Shown here: positions 11,654 to 19,330 of the stretch, piece by piece
Position numbering within the stretch: position 1 is the first letter of the stretch
Layout: every line of letters starts with the position of its first letter
DNA from: Candidatus Latescibacterota bacterium
GTDB taxonomy: Bacteria; Krumholzibacteriota; Krumholzibacteriia; G020349025
NCBI GenBank assembly: GCA_020349025.1
Contig: CP070763.1
Span: forward strand, 2,156,503 to 2,193,623
DNA length: 37,121 nucleotides
Reading direction: 5' to 3'
Notes under the pieces: generated by a model
The model's input: the letters and a program-made list of their open reading frames with translations, nothing else
Told to the model about the DNA's origin: nothing
The model's database searches: none
Made by a program: the position numbers and the translations under genes

Positions 11654-12385
11654 TCAGTCATGCAGCTCGAACCGGATCGGAATCACGATCCACACGGCGA
11701 CGGGGGTGCCAGACTGTAGAGCCGGCTTGAACACGGCGGTCCGCGCCGCCGCAAGCGCCGCAGCGTCCAGCATCGGAACGCTGCGAATCACGACGGCGTC
11801 GCGCACGAGACCATCCCGACCCACGAGAACTCGAACCAGAACCTCTCCCGCGACACCTGCTTCGCGCGCGAGCTCCGGGTAGCGCGGCGCGTCCATCTGC
11901 ACGAGCTGCGGGTAGACCTCGACGGCAACGAACGGTTCGTCAGCGGGTGACGAGGCCTGTTTCACCTCCACGACCAGGACGCCGTCGAAGTCCGGATCCC
12001 AAAGCGGCCGGGTGTCGACTCCCGGCCCGGACGGGCCAACGTAGTCCACGGCAAATACATCGTCGTCTTCGACCATTCTGAGTGCACCACTCGAAGAGCT
12101 CGGTGCGGGTGGCTTGGGTTCGACTCGCACCATGAGCGCTGGAGGGAGTGGCACCACGTCGGCGTCGATCAGGACGACCGGCCGGATCGGGACCGGGCCA
12201 GGGACTCTCTCACGCGGGCGTGCGCCGAGCCACTGACAGGCCAGGAAGAGCGCCAGCGCCAGCGCGTGCAGAAGGATCGTGGCCAGGAGTGCTGGCGCCA
12301 TGTGTTCGTTGATCTCGAACTTGTCCAGGTAGCCCCAGCGTGGATAGCGCCCGGAGCCGGGCCGGCCTGCAGCTGCAGCGGCCAT
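11654..12385 (-). CDS. tonB: TonB-like energy transducer
   Basis: A 243-residue protein from the ATG at 12385, with a G-rich ribosome-binding site upstream. It has a short basic N-terminus, one membrane helix (about 29-52, APALLATILLHALALALFLA), a Pro-containing periplasmic linker (about 60-140) and a C-terminal TonB domain (about 150-243) with the usual APRYPELAREAGVAGEV and KPALQSGTPV. TonB couples inner-membrane proton-motive force to outer-membrane receptors. No exbB/exbD gene is nearby. It diverges from blaI across a repeat-rich region. In other bacteria TonB domains are sometimes fused to M56 BlaR1-like proteins, so a link with the neighbouring operon is plausible but unproven. The open frame upstream of 12385 is non-coding. 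Confidence 0.85.
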   Translation of the reverse strand: MAAAAAGRPGSGRYPRWGYLDKFEINEHMAPALLATILLHALALALFLACQWLGARPRERVPGPVPIRPVVLIDADVVPLPPALMVRVEPKPPAPSSSSGALRMVEDDDVFAVDYVGPSGPGVDTRPLWDPDFDGVLVVEVKQASSPADEPFVAVEVYPQLVQMDAPRYPELAREAGVAGEVLVRVLVGRDGLVRDAVVIRSVPMLDAAALAAARTAVFKPALQSGTPVAVWIVIPIRFELHD

Positions 12386-12420
12386 GATGGACCCCCCAAT
12401 CGTTCCGGCGAGGTGTCGAC

Positions 12421-12450
12421 CCGCAGTGACCCGCGGTGACCCGCGGTGAG
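12421..12450. repeat. Three tandem 10-bp repeats in the tonB leader
   Basis: CCGCAGTGAC, CCGCGGTGAC and CCGCGGTGAG follow each other without a gap. Ten-base spacing puts each unit on the same face of the helix, as for cooperative binding sites, although replication slippage would also produce it. Confidence 0.7.
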
Positions 12451-12453
12451 AGG

Positions 12454-12491
12454 CTCCGGGTGGGCTGGAGCTCCGGGTGGCGTCCGGGTGG
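12454..12491. repeat. Three copies of a TCCGGGTGG 10-mer
   Basis: CTCCGGGTGG occurs at 12454 and 12471, and GTCCGGGTGG at 12482. Start-to-start spacings are 17 and 11 bp. The set lies immediately beside the 10-bp tandem repeats, within the region upstream of the tonB-like gene. Confidence 0.65.
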
Positions 12492-12591
12492 TGCTGGCAA
12501 GATGTGATGCCGAGAGCAGCCGAGCAAGTGGTCCCGCTGCAGGGCTCGAAGTTGTTGTTTTTGAGCCGTTTCAGGTTGTCGCGGAGAAAGT

Positions 12592-12605
12592 ACGAAACTT
12601 TTCGT
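12592..12605. promoter_or_regulatory. Candidate BlaI operator
   Basis: ACGAAA-CT-TTTCGT is a perfect 6-bp inverted repeat around a 2-bp centre, about 105 bp before blaI and 207 bp before tonB. BlaI/MecI repressors bind dyads of this size (classically TACAnnTGTA) and often repress their own operon. The site could therefore serve both divergent genes. Assignment is from position and symmetry only. Confidence 0.4.
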
Positions 12606-12709
12606 GGAGGCGTCCGTAAGAGAGGTCGATTGCACGCAGAGCGTCTGTCGGACGCTGCCCTTCGAGAGGTGGGTCGAGACGACGGTCGCCATTTTCGCGT
12701 GAGGATGTC

Positions 12710-13099
12710 ATGTCCGACAGCACACCCCGGCCGACCGACGCGGAGCTCGAAATCCTCAAGGTGCTCTGGGAGCGCGGGCCCAGCACGGTCCGCGAGATCC
12801 AGGAGATCCTCAACGGGGTGCGGCCCACCGGCTACACGACAGTCCTCAAGTTCCTGCAGATCATGACGGAGAAGGGCTTGGTCGACCGCGACGCGAGCCA
12901 GCGCACCCATGTCTACAGGACGCGGCGTTCCGAGGAGCAGACGCAGAGCCAGCTCGTTCGTGAGCTGCTCGGCCGCGCCTTCGGCGGCTCGGCTGCGAAG
13001 CTCGTCATGCAGGCGTTGTCGACGCGCAAGGCCACAGCCGGCGAGCTCGCCGAGATTCGACGCATGTTGGATGAGCTGGAAGGAGGCGACGCCACGTGA
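12710..13099 (+). CDS. blaI: BlaI/MecI/CopY-family transcriptional repressor
   Basis: A 129-residue winged-helix repressor. The N-terminal DNA-binding domain (about 8-75) has the family pattern PTDAELEILKVLWERGPSTV, then GYTTVLKFLQIMTEKGLV and a wing with YR. The C-terminal helical part (about 85-125) would mediate dimerisation and be the cleavage target of the partner protease. The stop overlaps the GTG of the M56 gene as GTGA. In the classical system BlaI represses until BlaR1 senses a ligand and triggers its proteolysis. Here the sensor domain is replaced by repeats, so beta-lactams are unlikely to be the signal. A candidate operator lies 105 bp upstream. Confidence 0.92.
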   Translation: MSDSTPRPTDAELEILKVLWERGPSTVREIQEILNGVRPTGYTTVLKFLQIMTEKGLVDRDASQRTHVYRTRRSEEQTQSQLVRELLGRAFGGSAAKLVMQALSTRKATAGELAEIRRMLDELEGGDAT

Positions 13100-15654
13100 G
13101 CGCTCTCCTCGAGCCCCACGAGTTGCAGGCTCTCGGTTGGACACTCGTGCACTTCCTCTGGCAGGGCGCCGCCATCTTCCTGGTGCTCGAAGGCGTCCTG
13201 TTGCTCTTGAGAAGGCATTCACCGCACACGCGCTACGTCGCCGCCTGCGGCGCGATGCTCCTCATGGCGTGGTCCCCCATCGGAACCCTGCATCGAGAGC
13301 TGGACGGTGCGCGCCTGGCGCAAGTCGAGAGCGCGAGCACGACGCAACCCGCGAGCGGAGGCGCAACGCCGCTCGACAGCGGTTGGTTAACGCAGCACGA
13401 GAGCGGCCGCGTGACGCCGGTGGACCGCGGCACGCTGGAGCGCATCGACGCAGCGTCACGGTCCGCACCGGTGTCGGCTCCGGTCGACGCGGCTTCGCTC
13501 GACAGCCGCAGGCGCGGAAGTTCGCCTCACCTTTTGGCACACGACGAGAAGAGACGCCATCTCACGTCGTTCGCGGCCGAAGCAGCGGCGCCAGGAGACA
13601 CGGCCACGCTTCTGCGCCGCTGGCTGCGTGCTGCCGAGGGCGTGCTCGAATCGCAGTTGCCACGCCTGGTCGCGATCTGGATTGCAGGCGTCCTTCTGCT
13701 CTGTGCGCGTCTGGCGGGCGGTTGGGCGCAGGCTCAACGACTGCGTGGACGCGGCACGCGTCCGGCGGCTGCCGCGCTGCAGGCAAACGCGGCGCGTCTG
13801 GCGTCGCGGCTGGGAGTGCGACGCGCCATCCGCGTCTTGGAGTCGACGGTCGCTGAGGTGCCCACTGTCGTGGGCTGGCTCCGGCCGGTCGTTCTCTTTC
13901 CCGCTGGCGCCATCGCGGGGTTGCCACCGCAACATCTCGAGGCGTTGCTGGCGCACGAGCTCGCGCACGTTCGGCGACACGACTACTTAGTGAATCTTCT
14001 GCAGACTCTGGTCGAGACGCTCCTCTTCTACCACCCGGCGGTGTGGTGGGTGTCGAGCCGCATCCGTCACGAGAGGGAGCACTGCGCCGACGATCTGGCC
14101 GTGCACGCGTGCGGCGACCGCGTCTTGGTTGCACGTGCGCTCACGGCGATGGAGGAGCTGCGTCTGAGTCCGCTCCATCCCGGTGTGGCGATCGCGGCGA
14201 ACGGCGGCAGCCTCGTGTCGCGCATCCAACGCCTGCTCGGCCGCACACGCGGCTCCGGAGCGCCTCGCGGCGCGCTCGGTCCCACGATGTTGGTGGCGAC
14301 TCTTCTCCTCGGCGTGGGGTTGCAGCGCGCGGTCGACGCGGGCGCTGCGATCGAGTCGCAGCGTGGGGAGATGGTGGTCGCGGGATCGAGCCACGCAAAC
14401 CATTCCGACACTGGGGTGCTGGGCCCGGAGACTGCATTCCATGGGGAAGCTCAGCCAGCGTCGCAGCTTCGAAGCCCAGCACACCCCCAAGCGCGGCCCG
14501 CCGTCGAGCCGCAGCCCGCGCCGCACCGCGCCCACGAAGCGTCGGTGGACGTGATCGTGAGCCTCACGTCCCAGGGTGTGGCGCCCGAATTCCTGCGCCA
14601 GATGGAAGCGTTGGGCTTCGTGGACCTGAACGATGTGCTGGCCCTGCATCAGCATGGGGTGCGGCCGGCCGGAATCCGTACGCTCCGCGACCTCGGCTAC
14701 GACCTGGATGCCGACGCACTCGTCACACTGCAGATCCAGGGCGTGGATGCGCGCTACATCCGCGAGTTGGCGCACCTCGGTCACACGCAGCTGAGCGTCG
14801 AGGAGCTCGTCGGACTGAGAATCCACGGCGTCAGTGCGCGTCGCATTCGCGAGCTCGCCCGCATCGGCTACGAGGACTTGAGCCTCGAGGAGATCGCGGC
14901 ACTCCACATCCAGGGAGTCGACGCTCGCTACATCCGCGAGCTGCGCCGCGCCGGCTACGAGGATCTGAGCGTGGATGAGCTTGTCGGGCTGCGCGTACAG
15001 GGCGTCGATGCACGCTTCATCCGCGAGCTGCGCCGCGCCGGCCTCGAGGGGCTCGACGTCGACGATGTCGTGACCCTGCGCATCCATGGCGCCAATGCCG
15101 ATTTCGTGCGCGAGCTGCGGCGGCAGGGCTACGACAACGTCGACACGGATGAACTCGTGCGGCTCCTCACCTGCGGTGTGAACGCACACTACATCGAGTC
15201 GATGCGTGAGGTTGGTTTCGAAGAGCTGTCTCTGGAGGAGCTGGTGTGGCTGCGCGATCAGGGAATCGACCCGCGCTACGTGCGCGACATGCGCGCTCTC
15301 GGCCTGCAGGAGCTCGACGTCGAAGAGTGGATCGAGCTGCGCAATCAGGGAGTCGACCCGCGCGACATCGAACGGATGCGCAATCTCGGCCTCGACGAGC
15401 TCACGATCACCGATCTGGTGGGACTGCAAAGCCAGGGACTCCACGCGCGTTACGTGCAGCAGATGATCGACGCCGGCCTCGAGCCGTCGCTGGAGGTGCT
15501 CGTGCATCTGCATCGGCACGGCGTCGTGCCACGGCACCTCCGTGCCATTCGCGACGGAGACGTCTCGCGACTTTCAGTCCAGGATCTCGTCACGCTGAAG
15601 AATGCGGGTGTCGACGGTGAGTTGCTCGACTCGATGCGGAAGGCGAAGCCATGA
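13096..15654 (+). CDS. BlaR1-like M56 metallopeptidase with a long 29-residue repeat domain
   Basis: An 852-residue membrane protease. Helices at about 14-38, 47-64 and 187-210 precede a cytoplasmic M56 zinc-protease domain with H287-ELAH-H291 (HELAHVRRHD) and the glutamate-containing HEREHCADDLA (326-333). A fourth helix lies at about 396-411. In BlaR1 the part after this helix is an external penicillin-binding sensor. Here it is a Pro/Ser linker (about 412-485) and 13 tandem repeats (487-852), consensus LVxLRIQGVDARYIRELRRAGYEDLSVDE, predicted as helix-turn-helix hairpins forming a solenoid. No SxxK-type penicillin sensor is seen. GTG start, coupled to blaI; its stop overlaps the next gene as ATGA. 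It is likely an envelope sensor that cleaves BlaI. The ligand is unknown. Confidence 0.88.
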   Translation: MSALLEPHELQALGWTLVHFLWQGAAIFLVLEGVLLLLRRHSPHTRYVAACGAMLLMAWSPIGTLHRELDGARLAQVESASTTQPASGGATPLDSGWLTQHESGRVTPVDRGTLERIDAASRSAPVSAPVDAASLDSRRRGSSPHLLAHDEKRRHLTSFAAEAAAPGDTATLLRRWLRAAEGVLESQLPRLVAIWIAGVLLLCARLAGGWAQAQRLRGRGTRPAAAALQANAARLASRLGVRRAIRVLESTVAEVPTVVGWLRPVVLFPAGAIAGLPPQHLEALLAHELAHVRRHDYLVNLLQTLVETLLFYHPAVWWVSSRIRHEREHCADDLAVHACGDRVLVARALTAMEELRLSPLHPGVAIAANGGSLVSRIQRLLGRTRGSGAPRGALGPTMLVATLLLGVGLQRAVDAGAAIESQRGEMVVAGSSHANHSDTGVLGPETAFHGEAQPASQLRSPAHPQARPAVEPQPAPHRAHEASVDVIVSLTSQGVAPEFLRQMEALGFVDLNDVLALHQHGVRPAGIRTLRDLGYDLDADALVTLQIQGVDARYIRELAHLGHTQLSVEELVGLRIHGVSARRIRELARIGYEDLSLEEIAALHIQGVDARYIRELRRAGYEDLSVDELVGLRVQGVDARFIRELRRAGLEGLDVDDVVTLRIHGANADFVRELRRQGYDNVDTDELVRLLTCGVNAHYIESMREVGFEELSLEELVWLRDQGIDPRYVRDMRALGLQELDVEEWIELRNQGVDPRDIERMRNLGLDELTITDLVGLQSQGLHARYVQQMIDAGLEPSLEVLVHLHRHGVVPRHLRAIRDGDVSRLSVQDLVTLKNAGVDGELLDSMRKAKP
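14554..15651 (+). repeat. 13 degenerate 87-bp coding repeats (M56 protein)
   Basis: Twelve full units and a 22-residue final one. Most units are 29 residues (87 bp); units 1, 2 and 11 are one or two residues shorter. Invariant or near-invariant positions are L4, G8 and G21, with a charged pair at the end. The units differ strongly at the DNA level, so the array is old and not a recent slippage expansion. Confidence 0.85.
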
Positions 15655-16781
15655 AGAGAAAGATCGCGTGGGCCCTTGTGGGTGTGGCGTTGATGCCCGC
15701 CTGGGCGCTGGGTGAGGTGCGCGGCACCTGGTTCGCCGAGCTGGAGGTGGACGAAGTCTGGATCGAGATGCGCTCGCGGTCGGGCCGCCGCAGCTTCCAG
15801 ACCAGTATCGAGGTGCCCATCGAGAAGCTCGAAGGTGTCGAGCGCCAGGTGCTGGCGGCGCGCAAGCAGGAGGTGCAGTTCGCGCTCGTCCGTGAGCCGG
15901 GTCGCTTCCACTTCGAGGGGGAGTTCGACGACGGGATCGGCTCCGGGAGCTTCCGCTTCGAGGTCGATCCCAGCTTCAAGGCGGGGCTGGAGAAGCGCGG
16001 CCATCGCTCGCTGCGCGAGCGCGAGCTCGCAGTCCTGGCGCTGCACGACATGACGCTCGTGTGGGTGGACCGTCTGGCGGAGCTCGGCTACGACGATCTC
16101 ACCCGGGATGAGCTGATGGCGGTAGCAATCCACGAGGTCACCCCAGACTTCGTGCGTGAGATGCAGGAGGCCGGTTACTCCAACCTCGACGTCGACGAGC
16201 TTCTGAGCATGCGCATCCATGGCGTCGATGCCGAATTCGTTCAAGAGATGGAAGGCCTCGGTTTCGGGCGCTCCACCGTGGACGAGCTGCTGAGCTTTCG
16301 CATCCACGGAGTGAGTCGAGAGTTCGTCGAAGAGATGGGCGCGCTCGGTTTCGCCGACCTGCGTGCCGAAGATGTCGTGTCGATGCGCATCCATGGCTTG
16401 CATCCGCAGTTCGTCAGCGAAATGCGCGCTCTAGGCTTCGATGACGCCAGCGTCGACGAGCTGCTTTCGTTTCGCATTCACGGCGTCACGGCGCGCTTCG
16501 TGCAGGAGATGCGCGAGCTCGGCCTGCGCCCCGCGGCCGACGATTGCATCAGCATGCGGATCCATGGCGTCCGGCCGCGCTTCGTCGAGGAGATGGCGGC
16601 GCTCGGCTACACCCATCTCGACGCCGACGATCTCGTCGCCATGGCGATCCACGACGTCGACGCCGATTTTGTCGAAGAGCTGCGCGAGATGGGCTACGAG
16701 GAGCTGTCGGTCGACGACTTGGTGGAGCTGCGGATCCACGGGGTCGATTCCCGCTACATCCGCAGACTGCGCGGAAAGTGA
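15651..16781 (+). CDS. Exported protein with an N-terminal beta domain and nine 29-residue repeats
   Basis: A 376-residue protein with a signal peptide (MKRKIAWALVGVALMPAWALG), so it is likely periplasmic. Residues about 22-118 alternate short polar and hydrophobic stretches (GTWFAELEVDEVWIEM, FHFEGEFDDGIGSGSFRFEV) and look like a small beta-barrel or sandwich. Residues 126-376 are eight full repeats and one partial, consensus LLSMRIHGVDxxFVEEMRALGFxDLDVDE, clearly the same family as in the preceding M56 protein. ATGA overlap with that gene shows tight coupling. It may be a soluble partner, ligand or competitor of the sensor. I do not know a named function for this architecture, though I believe similar proteins occur in Acidobacteria-like genomes. 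Confidence 0.85.
   Translation: MKRKIAWALVGVALMPAWALGEVRGTWFAELEVDEVWIEMRSRSGRRSFQTSIEVPIEKLEGVERQVLAARKQEVQFALVREPGRFHFEGEFDDGIGSGSFRFEVDPSFKAGLEKRGHRSLRERELAVLALHDMTLVWVDRLAELGYDDLTRDELMAVAIHEVTPDFVREMQEAGYSNLDVDELLSMRIHGVDAEFVQEMEGLGFGRSTVDELLSFRIHGVSREFVEEMGALGFADLRAEDVVSMRIHGLHPQFVSEMRALGFDDASVDELLSFRIHGVTARFVQEMRELGLRPAADDCISMRIHGVRPRFVEEMAALGYTHLDADDLVAMAIHDVDADFVEELREMGYEELSVDDLVELRIHGVDSRYIRRLRGK
16026..16778 (+). repeat. Nine degenerate 87-bp coding repeats (exported protein)
   Basis: Units fall at residues 126, 155, 184, 213, 242, 271, 299, 328 and 357. The motif MRIHGV or FRIHGV recurs in most. Within this protein the units resemble each other more than those of the M56 protein, suggesting separate expansion after a common origin. 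Confidence 0.85.
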
Positions 16782-16900
16782 GACGGGAGGAGCCGCGCCC
16801 GACGTCTCAACCGCACTCAGATCAACTGCTTACGCGTGGTCCCGACAACGGGGCGGGCCCCGGCCACGTCTTTCGCGCCGTTCCCCCGGCGTCGAAATGC

Positions 16901-16928
16901 TTGTGGCACCCGGGGCCCCGCCTATAAT
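16901..16928 (+). promoter_or_regulatory. Promoter of accD-folC-ROK
   Basis: -35 TTGTGG (16901-16906), 16-bp spacer containing the GC-rich CCGGGGCCCCG, and a consensus -10 TATAAT (16923-16928). Transcription from about 16935 leaves a leader of about 46 nt. Confidence 0.75.
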
Positions 16929-16980
16929 CGCTTCGATTCAACGCCTCGGCGCGCCGGGCGTAGCGAAGGGATCTTGAGCG

Positions 16981-17988
16981 ATGTCGTGGCTGCACCGCGC
17001 CAAGAAGGGTGTCCGCATCCAGCGGACCGCGGAGAAGAAGGAGCTTCCGGAGGGGATGTGGACCAAGTGTCCTGGATGCTCCGACATCGTCTATCGGGTC
17101 GAGCTCGACAAGAACCTGTGGGTCTGCACACGCTGCAGCTACCACTTCCCGCTGAACGCGCACCAGTACGTCGACGTCCTCACGGATGCGGGGACCTTCG
17201 AGGAGACCTTCCGCAACATCACCTCCCTGGACCCGCTCAACTTCCGCGACGCCAAGGAGAAGTACCGCATCAAGCTCAAGAAGACGATGCTGCGCACGAA
17301 CCTCACCGAGGCGGTGCTCACGGGGCGCGCCCGGCTGCACGGGCGCCCCATCGTTCTCGGGGTCTTCGACTTCTCCTTTCTCGGCGGCAGCATGGGCTCC
17401 GCCGTGGGGGAGAAGATCGCACGCGCCGGACTCGACGCGCTCGAGCGCCATTCGCCCCTGATTGTGCTGTCGCGCTCGGGTGGGGCACGGATGCACGAGT
17501 CGGTGCTCTCCCTCATGCAGATGGCGAAGACGAGCGCAGTGCTCGCCAAGCTGCATGAGGCGCGCGTCCCCTTCATCTCGGTCATGAGCAACCCGACGAC
17601 GGGCGGCGTCTCCGCCAGCTTTGCCAGCTTGGGGGACGTCAATCTGGCCGAGCCGCACGCACAGATCGGCTTTGCGGGCCCGCGCGTCATCCGCGAGACG
17701 ATCAACCAGGAGCTGCCGCCGGGATTCCAGACGGCCGAGTTCGTGCAGGAGTGCGGCTTCGTCGACCTGATCGTCAGCCGGGGCGAGATGCGCTCCGTCC
17801 TGCATCGATTGCTCTGTTTCCTCTGCGGCTCCGAGCAGGAGGAGAAGATGCTGAAGCCGGAGGTGGAGGAGCCCCCGGTGGCCGAAGAGGCACCCACCCG
17901 GGAAGCGGATCCGACGCCATCACCACCCGACGTCCTCGGAACGCCCGATGAGACCACGCGCGAGATCGGTCTGCATGGACCTGCCTAG
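16981..17988 (+). CDS. accD: Acetyl-CoA carboxylase carboxyltransferase subunit beta
   Basis: Carboxyltransferase beta subunit, which with AccA moves CO2 from biotin to acetyl-CoA to make malonyl-CoA for fatty-acid synthesis. The N-terminal zinc ribbon has C30-x2-C33 and C49-x2-C52 (CPGC, CTRC). The crotonase-fold core carries GGSMGSAVGEK, SRSGGARMHES and NPTTGGVSASFASLGD. The core ends near residue 285. An acidic Pro/Glu tail of about 50 residues follows and is unusual, since most AccD stop soon after the core; it is probably disordered. The start is ATG at 16981, spaced from a GAAGGG. accA is not in the window. The next gene, folC, overlaps the end of accD, an arrangement common in bacteria. 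Confidence 0.95.
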   Translation: MSWLHRAKKGVRIQRTAEKKELPEGMWTKCPGCSDIVYRVELDKNLWVCTRCSYHFPLNAHQYVDVLTDAGTFEETFRNITSLDPLNFRDAKEKYRIKLKKTMLRTNLTEAVLTGRARLHGRPIVLGVFDFSFLGGSMGSAVGEKIARAGLDALERHSPLIVLSRSGGARMHESVLSLMQMAKTSAVLAKLHEARVPFISVMSNPTTGGVSASFASLGDVNLAEPHAQIGFAGPRVIRETINQELPPGFQTAEFVQECGFVDLIVSRGEMRSVLHRLLCFLCGSEQEEKMLKPEVEEPPVAEEAPTREADPTPSPPDVLGTPDETTREIGLHGPA

Positions 17989-19330
17989 CCACGCCCAATC
18001 CCTGACACCCGAGATCGACTTCCTCTACAAGCGCCGGCGCGGCAAGACCCGACTCGGTCTCGAATCGACTCGCGATCTCCTGCGTGCGCTCGGCTCCCCG
18101 GAGCGGGGTGTGCCCGTGCTGCACGTGGCCGGCACGAACGGCAAGGGGTCGACGACGGCCATGGCTGCGGCGATCCTGCGCGAGGCCGGGTTGCGCGTTG
18201 GGCATTTCACCTCACCGCACATGCTCAGCGTCGAGGAGCGCATCCGTGTCGATGGCGTGCCGATCACGAGCGACGCGTTTCGCGCCCGAGTGCGCGAGAT
18301 GCGCACGCGGATCGAGCGCGCCGACGCGTCCTTCTTCGAGTCGGTGACTGCAATGGCGGCACTGCACTTCCGCGATGCGGGCGTGGATGTCGCGGTGTAC
18401 GAGGTGGGTCTCGGCGGGCGGCTCGACTCCACGACCGCGCTTCCAGCCGAGGTCACCATCCTCACCGGTGTGGGCCACGACCACGAGTCGATCCTGGGGC
18501 GCGGCCTCGGCGCCGTCTGTCGCGAGAAGCTCGGGATCGTCCGGCCCGGCGTCACGCTTCACGCAGCTCTCGACGACCCCGCGCTGGTGCGTCAGGCCCG
18601 ACGCCACTGCGACCGTGTCGGCTCGCCCCTACGGCTCGTACCCGAAACCGCCGTCCGTGTCCTCGATCTCGACCTGTGGTCGGGGATGCAGTTCGAGCTC
18701 GGCGATCCGCCGCGTTGCATGTGGACCCGGTTCATCGGCCGGCACCATGCGCGCAACGCCGCGCTCGCCTGCGCGGCCGCGGCCGAGCTGGCGCGTGAGC
18801 GCTTCGGCATCGTCGAGCTCGATCCGGTGCCTGGCTTGGCGCAGGCGCGTCTCCCCGGGCGCTTCCAGGTCTTGCCCGCCACCGACAAGGAGCCGCTTCT
18901 CATTCTCGACGTCGCGCACAACCCGGAATCGTTGCAGGCCACGCTCGATGTCGCGAAGCAGCTTCTCGCTGATGCGCGACCCATCGTGATTCTCGGAATG
19001 CTGCGGGACAAACGCCTCGACGGAGTCGTTCCTCGACTCGAGAGCTGGGCGCTCGGCCTGCGCCTGACGACGCCGCGCGTGGCGCGTGCGTGGAAGCTCG
19101 AGGAGATCGCGAGGCGTCTTCGACGCCGCGCTCCCGGTCTGTCGATCGAGGTGTCGGCGAATGTGGGCGCAGCGCTCGACGCGACGCGCGGGACGGCACC
19201 CGTCCTGCTCCTTGGGAGCCACTATCTCGTCGGTGAGGCACTGCCTCTTCTGGCAGCTCGTCGTGGCCTGACGACACAGGCGTTGCTGGATGGCAGTGCG
19301 CCCGAGATTGCAATTCGAGCCGCAGGGTGA
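17975..19330 (+). CDS. folC: Bifunctional folylpolyglutamate/dihydrofolate synthase
   Basis: Mur-ligase-family enzyme that adds glutamate to dihydropteroate and to folates. The 451-residue protein has LGLESTRDLLRALGSPE, the ATP loop GTNGKGS (53-59), the Mg-binding FFESVTAMA, YEVGLGGRLDSTT, TGVGHDH and the C-terminal LDVAHNPESLQATL, all FolC hallmarks. I choose the ATG at 17975, overlapping accD by 14 bp; the ATG at 17948 would add nine basic residues. Neither has a strong ribosome-binding site, as expected for a coupled gene. Its stop overlaps the next gene's first GTG as GTGA. Confidence 0.93.
   Translation: MDLPSHAQSLTPEIDFLYKRRRGKTRLGLESTRDLLRALGSPERGVPVLHVAGTNGKGSTTAMAAAILREAGLRVGHFTSPHMLSVEERIRVDGVPITSDAFRARVREMRTRIERADASFFESVTAMAALHFRDAGVDVAVYEVGLGGRLDSTTALPAEVTILTGVGHDHESILGRGLGAVCREKLGIVRPGVTLHAALDDPALVRQARRHCDRVGSPLRLVPETAVRVLDLDLWSGMQFELGDPPRCMWTRFIGRHHARNAALACAAAAELARERFGIVELDPVPGLAQARLPGRFQVLPATDKEPLLILDVAHNPESLQATLDVAKQLLADARPIVILGMLRDKRLDGVVPRLESWALGLRLTTPRVARAWKLEEIARRLRRRAPGLSIEVSANVGAALDATRGTAPVLLLGSHYLVGEALPLLAARRGLTTQALLDGSAPEIAIRAAG

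Larger units (their letters stand above)
12386..12709. other. Divergent regulatory region between tonB and blaI
   Basis: A 324-bp stretch with no gene. From left to right it holds three tandem 10-bp units (12421-12450), three copies of a second 10-mer (12454-12491), an AT-richer segment with GTTGTTGTTTTT (about 12551), and a palindrome at 12592-12605 suited to a dimeric repressor. I could not pick a convincing -35/-10 pair on either strand. Confidence 0.6.

Noticed and set aside
14554..16778. Repeat arrays as CRISPR or a recent tandem duplication
   Set aside because: The repeats are protein-level, 29 residues long and strongly diverged in DNA, without spacers.
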